The notes under the pieces were generated by a model that saw only the letters and a program-made list of their open reading frames with translations, ran no database searches and was not told the origin of the DNA. The position numbers were made by a program, and so were the translations under genes. Shown in pieces: positions 31,880 to 40,592 of a stretch of 64,000 nucleotides of DNA; the first letter of the stretch is position 1; every line of letters begins with the position of its first letter. The stretch is from Naasia lichenicola (GTDB taxonomy: Bacteria > Actinomycetota > Actinomycetes > Actinomycetales > Microbacteriaceae), in assembly GCF_004801885.1 (NCBI RefSeq), contig NZ_SSSM01000001.1, forward strand, positions 620,001-684,000, written 5' to 3'.

Positions 31880-33529
31880 ATGTCTGCCTCTTCCCCCCAG
31901 CGCCTGCTCATCGAAGGCGGCCGCGTGCTGCTGCCGAGCGGAGTCGTCTCCGAGCCGGTGCTGCTGAGCGACGGCGTCATCACGGCGATCGGCGGAGCGG
32001 CCCTCGACGCCGACGACGCGACGGTGATCGACGCGAAGGGCGGCACGGTCCTGCCCGGCTTCCAGGACTCGCACGTGCACCCGATCCACGCCGGGCTCGA
32101 CATGCTGTCCTGCGATCTGACGCCCTACACGACCGCCGATGCGTACCTCGACCGGATCGGCGCCTACGCCGCCGAGCACCCCGAGCTCGACTGGATCAGC
32201 GGCGGCGGCTGGTCGATGGACGCCTTCCCCGGCGGTCTGCCGACGGCGACGGCGCTCGACGCCGTCACGAGCGGACGCCCCGCCTACTTCCCGAACCGCG
32301 ACGGCCACGGCGCCTGGGTGAACAGCCGAGCGCTCGAGCTCGCAGGGATCGACGACGGCACCCCCGATCCCTCCGACGGACGGATCGAGCGGGACGCGGA
32401 CGGCCACGCGATCGGCACCCTGCAGGAGGGCGCCATGGCGCCCGTCGCCCGCCTCATCCCCATGCCGACCCAGGACGATCTCGAGCAGGCGCTGCTCCTG
32501 GCCCAGGACCGGCTGTTCTCCTGGGGCATCACGGCATGGCAGGACGCCATCGTCGGCGGCACCAACGACGTGCCCGAGACCCTCGACGCGTACCTCAACA
32601 CCGCGGCAGCCGGCACCCTGAAGGCCACGGTGGTCGGTGCGCTCTGGTGGGACCGCAGTCGTGGCCTGGAGCAGATCGACGAGCTCGTCGCCAAGCGGGA
32701 GCGCGCCGCCGCCCTCGGCGCCTCGACGTTCCGCGCCACGAGCATCAAGATCATGCAGGACGGCGTCGCCGAGAACTTCACCGCAGGAATGCTCGAGCCC
32801 TACCTCGACGGCTGCGGCTGCCCCTCGCACAACTCGGGCAAGAGCTTCGTGGACCCCGTGCTGCTGCACGAGGTCGCCACACAGCTCGACGCACTGGGCT
32901 TCCAGCTCCACTTCCATGCACTCGGCGACCGGGCCGTCCGCGAGGCCCTCGACGCCATCGAGACCGCGCGCCACGCGAACGGCGACTCCGACCTGCGGCA
33001 CACCCTCGCGCACATCCAGGTCGTGCACCCCGACGACGTGCTCCGGTTCGGCCCTCTCGGCGTCGTCGCCAACATGCAGCCGCTCTGGGCCCGCCACGAG
33101 CCGCAGATGGACGAGCTGACCGTGCCGTTCCTCGGACAGCCCCGCGCCAGCTGGCAGTACCCCTTCGGCTCGCTCGCCCGCGCGGGCGCACCCCTCGCCT
33201 CAGGCAGCGACTGGCCGGTCAGCACCGCCAACCCGCTGGAGATCATCCACACCGCCGTCAACCGCAACCACCACGGAGCGACCGGGGACGCCGCCCTGCC
33301 GTTCCTCGGCGAGCAGGCGCTCTCGCTCGCCGACGCGGTGGTCGCCCACAGCCTCGGCACCGCCTACCTCAACCACGACGAGGCACGCTCCGGGACCATC
33401 GAGATCGGCAAGGCGGCGGACATCGCCATCCTCGACCGCGACATCTTCGAGAACCCCGCCTCGGAGGTCGGCGGCGCCACCGTGAGCTGCACGATCGTCC
33501 GCGGCGAGGTCGTCTTCACCGCCTCCTGA
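31880..33529 (+). CDS. YtcJ-like metal-dependent amidohydrolase
   Basis: Amidohydrolase-superfamily enzyme of 549 residues (COG1574). The first metal-binding HxH is in PGFQDSHVHPIHAG near residue 60. Later motifs include LHFHALGDRAVREALD, the region TLAHIQVVHPDDV and the metal-site Asp in LASGSDWPVST. The C-terminal beta-sandwich ends with GTIEIGKAADIAILDRD, as expected for the family. No signal peptide is present. Substrates of this family are mostly unknown; the neighbouring polyamine-type binding protein hints at an N-acyl or amide compound taken up from outside. Confidence 0.88.
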   Translation: MSASSPQRLLIEGGRVLLPSGVVSEPVLLSDGVITAIGGAALDADDATVIDAKGGTVLPGFQDSHVHPIHAGLDMLSCDLTPYTTADAYLDRIGAYAAEHPELDWISGGGWSMDAFPGGLPTATALDAVTSGRPAYFPNRDGHGAWVNSRALELAGIDDGTPDPSDGRIERDADGHAIGTLQEGAMAPVARLIPMPTQDDLEQALLLAQDRLFSWGITAWQDAIVGGTNDVPETLDAYLNTAAAGTLKATVVGALWWDRSRGLEQIDELVAKRERAAALGASTFRATSIKIMQDGVAENFTAGMLEPYLDGCGCPSHNSGKSFVDPVLLHEVATQLDALGFQLHFHALGDRAVREALDAIETARHANGDSDLRHTLAHIQVVHPDDVLRFGPLGVVANMQPLWARHEPQMDELTVPFLGQPRASWQYPFGSLARAGAPLASGSDWPVSTANPLEIIHTAVNRNHHGATGDAALPFLGEQALSLADAVVAHSLGTAYLNHDEARSGTIEIGKAADIAILDRDIFENPASEVGGATVSCTIVRGEVVFTAS

Positions 33530-33564
33530 GCCCAGTCCCGTCCCGTCAGCGTCAGCGTCAGTTC

Positions 33565-33616
33565 CACCAGCACCAGTTCCTCCCGCATCACCAGCACCAG
33601 CACCAGCACCAGCACC
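33565..33616. repeat. Short CACCAG tandem repeat
   Basis: Two CACCAG units at 33565-33576 and 4.7 units at 33589-33616, with related GTCAGC units just upstream (33545-33560). The repeats fill the gap between the amidohydrolase and the binding-protein gene. Confidence 0.85.
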
Positions 33617-33663
33617 TCCGGTACCGCCTTCCTGCCTCATCCGTTCCGAAGAGAGAAGATCCC

Positions 33664-34803
33664 ATGCCGCAGCTCGAGCCCGTGCGCCTCCTCGTCCCCG
33701 AAGCATTCAGCAAGCACGTCAGCCGTCGCGCCTTCCTCAGCGGCGCGACCGCCCTCGGCGCCACCGCCCTGCTCGCGGCCTGCGCGCCGGGAACCAGCGG
33801 AGGCGGCTCCAGCGCCGGGCTCAACATCTACACGTGGGGCGAATACGACGACCCGGATGTGATCAAGGCCTTCACCACCAAAGACGGCACCGCGATCACC
33901 ATCGACAGCTACGGCTCGAATCCCGAGATGATCGCCAAGCTGTCCGCCTCGAAGGGCACGAGCGGCTACGACATCTGCGTGCCGACCCACTCGGCCATCC
34001 AGCAGATGGTTACCGCCGGCCTGCTCGCCGAGCTGGATCACTCCAAGCTGCCCAACATGAAGAACCTCACCCCTGCCGTGCTCGACACCGCGTTCGACCC
34101 CGGCAACGTCTACTCGGTCTGCAAGGACTGGGGCTCGACGGGCTTCGTCTACGACACGAGCATCATCCAGCGGGAGCTCACCTCGTGGGCCGACTTCTGG
34201 GACGCGGCGGCCAACGAGGCCTCCGGCAGCTTCTCGCTGCTCGAGGACCAGGGCGAGGTCTCGTTCGCCTACTTCCTCGCCAACGGCATCCCCATGAACA
34301 CCGATGACGAGGCCGACATCGCGGCCTACCGCGAGTTCATCCTGGGCATGGCGCAGCACGTGCAGGCATTCGAGTCGTACGTCAGCACCACGGTCGCGCA
34401 GGACGGCCGAGCGCTCGCCCACTGCTGGAACGGCGACGCCCGCCTCGGCATCCTCAACAACGCCGACCCCGACAAGTACAAGTGGGTCTGGCCCGCCGAG
34501 GGCGGCAACCTGTGGCAGGACAACTGGGCCATCGTCAAGGGCGCCCCCAACGAGGAGGCCGCCTACGCCTTCATCGACTACATCCTCGATCCCGAGGTGT
34601 CGCTCAAGGAGCTGACCTACGTCGGCTACAACACGGGCATCGAAGGGATCGAGGAGGCCGCCACCGAGGCCGGGGTCGACAGGCCGGACCTCATCTTCAT
34701 CTCGGACGAGATCATGTCCAAGCTCGAGTACAGCGAGATGAAGGACACCGACGAAGAGGTCATCGCCATCTACAACGAGCTCAAGGCGGCGGCTGGGCAG
34801 TAG
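33664..34803 (+). CDS. Extracellular solute-binding lipoprotein, spermidine/putrescine (PotD) type
   Basis: Periplasm-side binding lipoprotein of an ABC importer, 379 residues. The signal peptide carries a twin-arginine-like SRRAFLSG and a lipobox LLAAC (Cys about residue 40), followed by a Ser/Gly linker and the PotD-type start LNIYTWGEYDDPDVIKAFT. Later DICVPTHSAIQQM and WVWPAEGGNLWQDNWAIVKGAPN match the polyamine-binding family. No permease or ATPase gene is next to it, so it must work with subunits encoded elsewhere or serve as a sensor. The start is the ATG at 33664. Confidence 0.9.
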   Translation: MPQLEPVRLLVPEAFSKHVSRRAFLSGATALGATALLAACAPGTSGGGSSAGLNIYTWGEYDDPDVIKAFTTKDGTAITIDSYGSNPEMIAKLSASKGTSGYDICVPTHSAIQQMVTAGLLAELDHSKLPNMKNLTPAVLDTAFDPGNVYSVCKDWGSTGFVYDTSIIQRELTSWADFWDAAANEASGSFSLLEDQGEVSFAYFLANGIPMNTDDEADIAAYREFILGMAQHVQAFESYVSTTVAQDGRALAHCWNGDARLGILNNADPDKYKWVWPAEGGNLWQDNWAIVKGAPNEEAAYAFIDYILDPEVSLKELTYVGYNTGIEGIEEAATEAGVDRPDLIFISDEIMSKLEYSEMKDTDEEVIAIYNELKAAAGQ

Positions 34804-34884
34804 CCGCAGCCGAGGTTCCGAGCCTCCGCGCGAATCGCCGCACGGGCGTTACCGGGGCGAAATCGTTTTGCTCATCGCATCGAA

Positions 34885-34890
34885 TAGGGT
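34885..34890 (+). promoter_or_regulatory. Leaderless-type -10 element for the phosphoglucomutase-GH65 operon
   Basis: TAGGGT lies 6 bases before the GTG at 34897 and supports that start. Confidence 0.55.
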
Positions 34891-34896
34891 GGCGCC

Positions 34897-35649
34897 GTGC
34901 AACCCGATCTCGATCCGTATCGTCTGGTGCTCTTCGATCTCGACGGCGTGCTGACGCCGACGGCGGAGATCCACATGCTCGCCTGGAAGACCATGTTCAC
35001 GAAGCTCTTCGCGGAGAAGGGCGTCGAGGAGCCCTACGCCGACGAGGACTACTTCCGCTATCTCGACGGCAAGAAGCGCGACGACGGGGTGGCCAGCCTG
35101 CTCGCCTCCCGCGGCATCACGGTGCCGCTCGGCCACCCCGACGACCCGACCACCCTCGACACGGTCTGGGGGATCGGCAACCGCAAGAACGACGTGTTCA
35201 CCGAGGTACTGCGAACCGACGGGATCCAGCCCTATCCGGGGTCGCTGGCATTGGTCCAGCAGCTCGCCGATGCGGGGATGCCGATGGGCGTCGTCTCCAG
35301 CTCCAAGAACGCGGTCTGGGTGCTCGAGGCCGCCGGCATCCGGGACTACTTCCCGGTCGTCATCGACGGCGTGGTCGCCGCGGACGAAGGACTGGCGAGC
35401 AAGCCCGCGCCGGACATGTTCCTCGCCGGAGCCCAATACTTCGACATCCCGCCCGCCGAGACGGTCGTCTTCGAGGACGCGACCTCCGGGGTCGCCGCCG
35501 CCCACGCGGGCGCCTTCGGCCTCGTGATCGGCGTCGACCGCGGAACCGGCGCGCAGAACCTCCTCGACGCGGGCGCCCACCGCGTGATCGACGACCTCGA
35601 CGAGTACGTGACCAGCACCGGCGTCACCACCTTTGGGAAGGCAGAATGA
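34897..35649 (+). CDS. HAD-superfamily beta-phosphoglucomutase
   Basis: Converts beta-glucose 1-phosphate to glucose 6-phosphate, by family. The 250-residue protein has the HAD motif I LFDLDGVLTPTAEIH, motif II VVSSSKN, motif III SKPAPDMF and motif IV VVFEDATSGVAAAHAG. The larger cap domain has the pattern YLDGKKRDDGVASLLASRG. It is coupled by ATGA to a GH65 phosphorylase whose product would be beta-glucose 1-phosphate. Together the two genes give a short route from maltose-, trehalose- or kojibiose-like disaccharides to glucose 6-phosphate. Confidence 0.92.
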   Translation: MQPDLDPYRLVLFDLDGVLTPTAEIHMLAWKTMFTKLFAEKGVEEPYADEDYFRYLDGKKRDDGVASLLASRGITVPLGHPDDPTTLDTVWGIGNRKNDVFTEVLRTDGIQPYPGSLALVQQLADAGMPMGVVSSSKNAVWVLEAAGIRDYFPVVIDGVVAADEGLASKPAPDMFLAGAQYFDIPPAETVVFEDATSGVAAAHAGAFGLVIGVDRGTGAQNLLDAGAHRVIDDLDEYVTSTGVTTFGKAE

Positions 35650-38465
35650 CCCTCAGCCCCGAAGCCTCCGCGAGCAACGCGGAGCACTCCGAGCAGATCA
35701 CCGAGCAGTCCGACGACCTTCCCACGGAGAACCGTCCGCAGCTCGATCGCGACCGCTATCCGGTCGATCCGTGGGCACTCACCGAGACCAAGTTCAACCC
35801 CGACGACATGGGCCTGTCGGAGACGCTGTTCGCCGTCGGCAACGGCTTCCTCGGCATGCGCGGCAACAGCGCAGAGGGTCGGCGCGCCCACGCCCACGGC
35901 ACGTTCATCAACGGCCTGCACGAGACGTGGAAGATCCACCACGCCGAGCAGGCCTACGGCTTCGCCGAGGTGGGCCAGACGATCCTCAACGCTCCCGACG
36001 CCAAGGTGATGCGGCTCTACGTCGACGATGAGCCGCTCTCGCTCGGCGACGCCGATCTACTCGACTACTCACGCACGCTCGACTTCAAGACCGGCGTCCT
36101 CCGCCGCGATCTGCTCTGGCTGACGCCCGCCGGCAAGCAGGTCAAGGTGAGCTCCACCCGGATGGTGTCCTTCCCCGAGCGGCACCTCGCCGTGCTGACC
36201 TTCGAGGTGACCGTGCTCGACGCGGACGCCCCGGTCACCATCTCATGCCAGCTGCTGAACCGGCAGGACGGCGAAGACGAGTACGGCGGCGCGACACCCG
36301 CCGCTGCGGCTGCGGCCAAGGGCGCCCCGCCCATGGCCGATCCGCGCAAGGCCGAAGGCTTCACCGGCCGCGTGCTCATCCCGGGGGAGTACTGGCAGGA
36401 GGGCGATCGCAGCGCCCTCAGCTATCGCGTCGCGAACTCGGGGATGCGGGTGGCGGTGCTCGCCGACCACATCATCGAGACCGAGAACGAGTACCGGCTC
36501 AATCGGATCATCAACCCCGACATCGCCAAGAACGTCTACAACGTGCAGGCGCGCAAGGGCGTCCCCACCCGGATCACCAAGGTCGTCGCCTACCACGACA
36601 GCCGCACGACGCCCACCCGCGAGCTGATCGACCGCGGCCGCCGCACCCTCGACCGCACCGAGTTCGAGGGCATCGACCGGCAGTACGAGAAGCAGCGCGC
36701 CTGGCTCGACGAGTACTGGTTCCGCGCCGACATCGAGGTGCAGGACGACGACGACCTGCAGCAGGCGATCCGCTGGAACCTCTTCCAGCTCGCCCAGGCG
36801 TCCGCGCGAGCGGACGGGCTCGGCATCCCGGCCAAGGGCGTCTCGGGCAGCGGCTACGGCGGTCACTACTTCTGGGACACGGAGATCTACGTCCTGCCCT
36901 ACCTGGCCTACACGAACCCGCTCTGGGCGCGGAACGTGCTCCGCCAGCGCGAGCAGATGCTGCCGCTCGCCCGCAAGCGCGCCAGGATGCTCAACGAGGA
37001 CGGCGCGCTGTTCCCGTGGCGCACCATCAACGGCGAGGAGGCCTCCGCGTACTACGCGGCAGGCACTGCGCAGTACCACATCAACGCCGACGTGACCTAT
37101 GCCCTCGCGAAGTTCATCTACGCCACGGGCGACGTCGGATTCCTGGCCAACGGCGCCATCGACATCGCCGTGGAGACGGCCAGGATGTGGGCGACGCTGG
37201 GCTTCTGGCGGCGCAGCAACGGCGACGAGAGCTTCCACATCCACGGGGTCACCGGGCCCGATGAGTACACGACCGTCGTGAACGACAACCTCTTCACGAA
37301 CGTGATGGCGCGGTTCAACCTGCGCTACGCCGTCAGCTCGGTGCGGGAGATGAAGCGCGACCAGCCCGAGGCCTACGAGCGGATGGTCAGCCGCATCCAC
37401 CTGCACGACGAGGAGGTGCGCGAGTGGGCGCGGGCGGCGAACGCCATGGCGATCCCGTACTCCGAAGCGCTGCAGATCCATCCCCAGGACTCGCACTTCC
37501 TCGAGCGCGAGGTCTGGGATCTGGCCAACACCCCCGAGGACCAGAAGCCGCTGCTGCTGCACTTCCACCCCCTGGTGATCTACCGCTTCCAGGTGCTCAA
37601 GCAGGCGGATGTCGTGCTCGCGCTGTTCCTGCACGGCAACCACTTCAGCCAGGAGGAGAAGCTCGCCGACTTCGACTACTACGACCCGCTGACCACCAGC
37701 GACTCGACGCTGTCCAACGTCGTGCAGTCGATCATCGCGGCGGAGATCGGCTACAAGCAGCTGGCGCTCGACTACTTCCTGCACAGCCTCTACGTCGACC
37801 TCGCCGACCTGCACAACAACACCTCCGACGGCGTGCACGTGGCGTCGACCGGCGGGGTCTGGTCCGGACTCGTCTCGGGCTTCGGCGGCATGCGCGACCA
37901 TGACGGCGTCCTGACCTTCGATCCCCGTCTGCCCGACTCATGGCCGATGCTCCGCTACCGGCTGATCTGGCACGGCGTGCGGATGCTGATCACCCTCACC
38001 CGGCACGAGATGACGCTCGAGGTCATCGAGCGGGAAAGCGGCGCCGCCCTCGACAACGAGATCAACTCCCAGCTCGACGTCACCGACGACGGCAGCCCAG
38101 CGCCCGACACCCGCGCACCGGTGCAGTTCACGGTGAAGGGCGTGAGCTACGAGGTGTCGGAGGGCACGCCGATCACCATCACGCTCGCCGACCAGGGACC
38201 CGTGCTGCACGGCTCGCCGGCCGAGAGCTGGAGCTCGAACTACCGCCGCGAGGACGGCACCCTCATGGTGCCCTCCGTGCCGACGATCACCGACGCCATC
38301 CCGACCTTCACCGGCGGCCTGCCGATGGGCAACGAGTCGAGCGAGGCCACCGACGCGTCTGCGGACGGGGTCGGCGATCCGGATCACGCCACATCCGTGA
38401 GCGCACCGAGCACCGATGAGAACTCTCCGGCGGCCCGCCGTCGCCGTCGGCTCCGGCGCTCGTAG
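35646..38465 (+). CDS. Glycoside hydrolase family 65 disaccharide phosphorylase
   Basis: Inverting phosphorylase that splits an alpha-glucosidic disaccharide with phosphate, releasing beta-glucose 1-phosphate. The 939-residue protein has the GH65 N-terminal domain (ETLFAVGNGFLGMRGN), the central (alpha/alpha)6 barrel with SGSGYGGHYFWDTEIYVLPYLAY and the general-acid Glu at about residue 540 in GVTGPDEYT, and the C-terminal region RYRLIWHGVRMLITLTR. About 90 residues at the end are low-complexity and finish RRRRRLRRS. Maltose, trehalose or kojibiose specificity cannot be read from the sequence. Confidence 0.93.
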   Translation: MTLSPEASASNAEHSEQITEQSDDLPTENRPQLDRDRYPVDPWALTETKFNPDDMGLSETLFAVGNGFLGMRGNSAEGRRAHAHGTFINGLHETWKIHHAEQAYGFAEVGQTILNAPDAKVMRLYVDDEPLSLGDADLLDYSRTLDFKTGVLRRDLLWLTPAGKQVKVSSTRMVSFPERHLAVLTFEVTVLDADAPVTISCQLLNRQDGEDEYGGATPAAAAAAKGAPPMADPRKAEGFTGRVLIPGEYWQEGDRSALSYRVANSGMRVAVLADHIIETENEYRLNRIINPDIAKNVYNVQARKGVPTRITKVVAYHDSRTTPTRELIDRGRRTLDRTEFEGIDRQYEKQRAWLDEYWFRADIEVQDDDDLQQAIRWNLFQLAQASARADGLGIPAKGVSGSGYGGHYFWDTEIYVLPYLAYTNPLWARNVLRQREQMLPLARKRARMLNEDGALFPWRTINGEEASAYYAAGTAQYHINADVTYALAKFIYATGDVGFLANGAIDIAVETARMWATLGFWRRSNGDESFHIHGVTGPDEYTTVVNDNLFTNVMARFNLRYAVSSVREMKRDQPEAYERMVSRIHLHDEEVREWARAANAMAIPYSEALQIHPQDSHFLEREVWDLANTPEDQKPLLLHFHPLVIYRFQVLKQADVVLALFLHGNHFSQEEKLADFDYYDPLTTSDSTLSNVVQSIIAAEIGYKQLALDYFLHSLYVDLADLHNNTSDGVHVASTGGVWSGLVSGFGGMRDHDGVLTFDPRLPDSWPMLRYRLIWHGVRMLITLTRHEMTLEVIERESGAALDNEINSQLDVTDDGSPAPDTRAPVQFTVKGVSYEVSEGTPITITLADQGPVLHGSPAESWSSNYRREDGTLMVPSVPTITDAIPTFTGGLPMGNESSEATDASADGVGDPDHATSVSAPSTDENSPAARRRRRLRRS

Positions 38466-38497
38466 GACCTGCCAGGCGGGCGTATGGGGAGCCGCGG

Positions 38498-38815
38498 ATG
38501 AGCCAGGCGCTGGATGAGTTCGACGCGCTGTTCGACGCGCTGCCGCCCGAGGTGGCGCGCGGTCGGATGATGGGCCGCCCCTCGGTGACGATCGGCGGGC
38601 GGATGGTCGCCTGCCTCAACGGAGACGTCCTCGGCATCCGGCTGATGAGCGGCTCGGCCGAGTTCCCCGACGCGCTTCAGCTTGCGGGCGCAGCGCTGTT
38701 CGATCCATCGGGCAAGGGCCGTCCGTTCAAGGACTGGGTCGGCGTCCCGGTAGGGGAGTCGGAGCACTGGGCGCCGCTCGTGCTGGCCGCACTGCCGCGT
38801 GCCGAGGATCGCTGA
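38498..38815 (+). CDS. TfoX/Sxy N-terminal-like small protein
   Basis: A 105-residue protein resembling the TfoX_N fold found in many small actinobacterial proteins: GRMMGRPSVTIGGRMVACLNGDVLGIRL, then RPFKDWVGVPVGESEHWAPLVLAAL. There is no TfoX C-terminal domain. The role is unknown and the link to competence seen in gammaproteobacteria should not be assumed. The last bases overlap a run of 14-bp repeats. Confidence 0.7.
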   Translation: MSQALDEFDALFDALPPEVARGRMMGRPSVTIGGRMVACLNGDVLGIRLMSGSAEFPDALQLAGAALFDPSGKGRPFKDWVGVPVGESEHWAPLVLAALPRAEDR

Positions 38816-38878
38816 TCCGACTTCGCCGATCCGATTGCACCGATCGGACATCGCCGATCGGACGTCGCTGATCCTTCG
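38809..38878. repeat. Five tandem 14-bp repeats
   Basis: Units start at 38809, 38823, 38837, 38851 and 38865, each exactly 14 bases, with consensus TCGCYGATCSGACN. The array begins inside the stop region of the TfoX-like gene and ends 29 bases before the HhH-GPD gene. Confidence 0.8.
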
Positions 38879-38907
38879 ATTCCGTTCCGGTCCGTGAGAA
38901 TGGGCGC

Positions 38908-39492
38908 ATGCCCGAACTGAACATCACCGGCGACGCCGAGGCCGATGAGCTGCTGTCGTCCGACCCGCTCGCGCTGTTGACCGGCATGCTGCTCGACCAG
39001 CAGGTGCCGATGGAGACCGCGTTCGCCGGACCCGCGAAGATCCGCGATCGGCTCGGCGCCTTCGACGCGGCGACTCTCGCGGGGGAGTCGGAGGAGCACC
39101 TCACCGAGGTCTTCCGCACCCCGCCCGCCGTCCACCGGTATCCCGGATCGATGGCGACGCGCACCCGTTCGCTCGCACAGGCGATCGAGGAGGAGTGGGG
39201 CGGGGACGCGTCCGCGATCTGGACTCGGGCCGGATCGGATGGGCAGAGCCCGGATGGCGTCGAGGTGCTGCGACGGCTGAAGGCGCTGCCCGGCTTCGGG
39301 GAGCAGAAGGCCAAGATCTTCCTCGCCCTGCTCGGCAAGCAGCGAGGACTCGAGGCAAGCGGCTGGCGCGATGCCGCGGGCGCGTACGGCGACGAGGGCA
39401 GCTATCGATCCGTCGCCGACATCGTCGACGCGGAGTCGCTGACCAAGGTCCGCGAGACCAAGCGCGCCGCCAAGGCAGCCGCGAAGAAGTAG
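38908..39492 (+). CDS. HhH-GPD-type base-excision DNA repair protein
   Basis: Putative DNA glycosylase of 194 residues. The helix-hairpin-helix is at RRLKALPGFGEQKAKIFLALLGK (about residues 117-140), preceded by the N-terminal helix LLTGMLLDQQVPMETAFAGPAKI. It lacks the Cys4 iron-sulfur cluster of Nth/MutY, and the catalytic Asp after the HhH is in the GLEASGWRDAAG region but not certain. The C-terminus is Lys/Ala-rich (KRAAKAAAKK), which may add DNA affinity. Confidence 0.88.
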   Translation: MPELNITGDAEADELLSSDPLALLTGMLLDQQVPMETAFAGPAKIRDRLGAFDAATLAGESEEHLTEVFRTPPAVHRYPGSMATRTRSLAQAIEEEWGGDASAIWTRAGSDGQSPDGVEVLRRLKALPGFGEQKAKIFLALLGKQRGLEASGWRDAAGAYGDEGSYRSVADIVDAESLTKVRETKRAAKAAAKK

Positions 39493-39582
39493 GGCGCCCG
39501 CGGCTGCCCCGTCGGTCCGGTGGATCCCGAGGTCGACCGGGTGGTGGATGCGCTCCGCCGGGACGCTTGCGAGTGTGGGTGC

Positions 39583-39975
39583 ATGACGAACAGCCACAGG
39601 GCACGCAGGGCGGCGGAACGGCGGTTGGCCAGGGGCGTCCGGGCACGGCGTCACGCCGTGGCAGAGGCGCGGAGCATCGCGTCGTTCCGCTCGGTCGGCA
39701 GTATCGCCTCGGCGTTCTCCAGCGGGAGCATCGCCTCCACCCACTCGACGGGCAGCATCGGGTCGGCGTTCTCCGCCGGCAGCATCGGCTCCGCGTTCTC
39801 GGCGGGCAGCATCGCATCCATCGGATCGGCCGGAAGCATCGCCTCCATCGGATCGGCCGGAAGCATCGCCTCCATCGGGTCCGCCGGCACGCTGGCCTCG
39901 ATCCGCAGTTTCGCCAAGATCGCCGCCGTGGTCGCGGCCGTCGCATCTCGGCTCGTGCGTAGGGGAGGGCGCTGA
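39583..39975 (+). CDS. Nonapeptide-repeat protein (SIASIGSAG repeats)
   Basis: No assigned function. The 130-residue protein starts with a basic segment (MTNSHRARRAAERRLARG), then has nine consecutive 9-residue repeats of the pattern S-I-x-S-x-x-S-x-G at about residues 31-111, three of them identical SIASIGSAG. A hydrophobic, basic-ended tail follows (FAKIAAVVAAVASRLVRR). Regular spacing of Ile and Ser suggests a stacked beta-solenoid or fibre. The DNA repeats every 27 bases. Similar repeats occur in other uncharacterised actinobacterial proteins, from memory. The ATG at 39583 is used. Confidence 0.7.
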   Translation: MTNSHRARRAAERRLARGVRARRHAVAEARSIASFRSVGSIASAFSSGSIASTHSTGSIGSAFSAGSIGSAFSAGSIASIGSAGSIASIGSAGSIASIGSAGTLASIRSFAKIAAVVAAVASRLVRRGGR

Positions 39976-40059
39976 CGCGCCGTCGCTGAACGACCATGTG
40001 CTCGAAACCGGCGCTTCCCTACGGAATTACGTGCACATTCGGCCGGAACGTAGGAAGGG

Positions 40060-40542
40060 TCAGCGGAGGCGCTTGCGGAGGTAGACGAGGGTGACGCCAT
40101 CGTGCAGGGGCTCCGTGCGCGTGCGCTCGTAGCCGCGGCGCTCGTAGAGACGCAGGTTGCCCTCGCTGAGGTGACCGGTGAACAGCTCGGCCCAGGTCTC
40201 GGTCGAGCGCTCCTCCACTTCACGCAGCAGCAGGGAGCCGAGGCCGCGCCCCTGCAGATCGGGGGCGACTGTCAACCGGCCGATGTGCAGCACATCGTCA
40301 TGGGTGCTCGTGCGGACCGCGGCGAGCAGGCGCTCTCGGCCGTCACCGGACCGGACGACCAATCCGGCGCCGCTCATGATCTCGAGGCGGAGCTCACCGA
40401 GCGACTGGGTCAGCGCCGGCAGGAAGGCGTCGCGATAGAGCTGGGCCTCCGTGGCATAGGCGGCTCGCTGCAGCGTCAGCACCTCGCCCGCATCGGCGTC
40501 GGTCATGGGCGCGACCTGATACGAGATCCCCTCGGGACGCAT
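40060..40542 (-). CDS. GNAT-family N-acetyltransferase
   Basis: Acetyltransferase of 160 residues with the acetyl-CoA-binding motif LTVAPDLQGRGLGSLLLREVEE and the following NLRLYERRGYERTRTE. The N-terminal part reads ISYQVAPMTDADAGEVLTLQRAAYATEAQ, typical of the fold. The ATG at 40542 is preceded by GGAGG. It diverges from the DUF6157 gene across a 50-base gap. The acceptor substrate is unknown. Confidence 0.9.
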   Translation of the reverse strand: MRPEGISYQVAPMTDADAGEVLTLQRAAYATEAQLYRDAFLPALTQSLGELRLEIMSGAGLVVRSGDGRERLLAAVRTSTHDDVLHIGRLTVAPDLQGRGLGSLLLREVEERSTETWAELFTGHLSEGNLRLYERRGYERTRTEPLHDGVTLVYLRKRLR

Positions 40543-40592
40543 GTCGGACCTCCTGCCTATGCTGACGCTAACGGTTCGGCGGAAGGGAAGAC

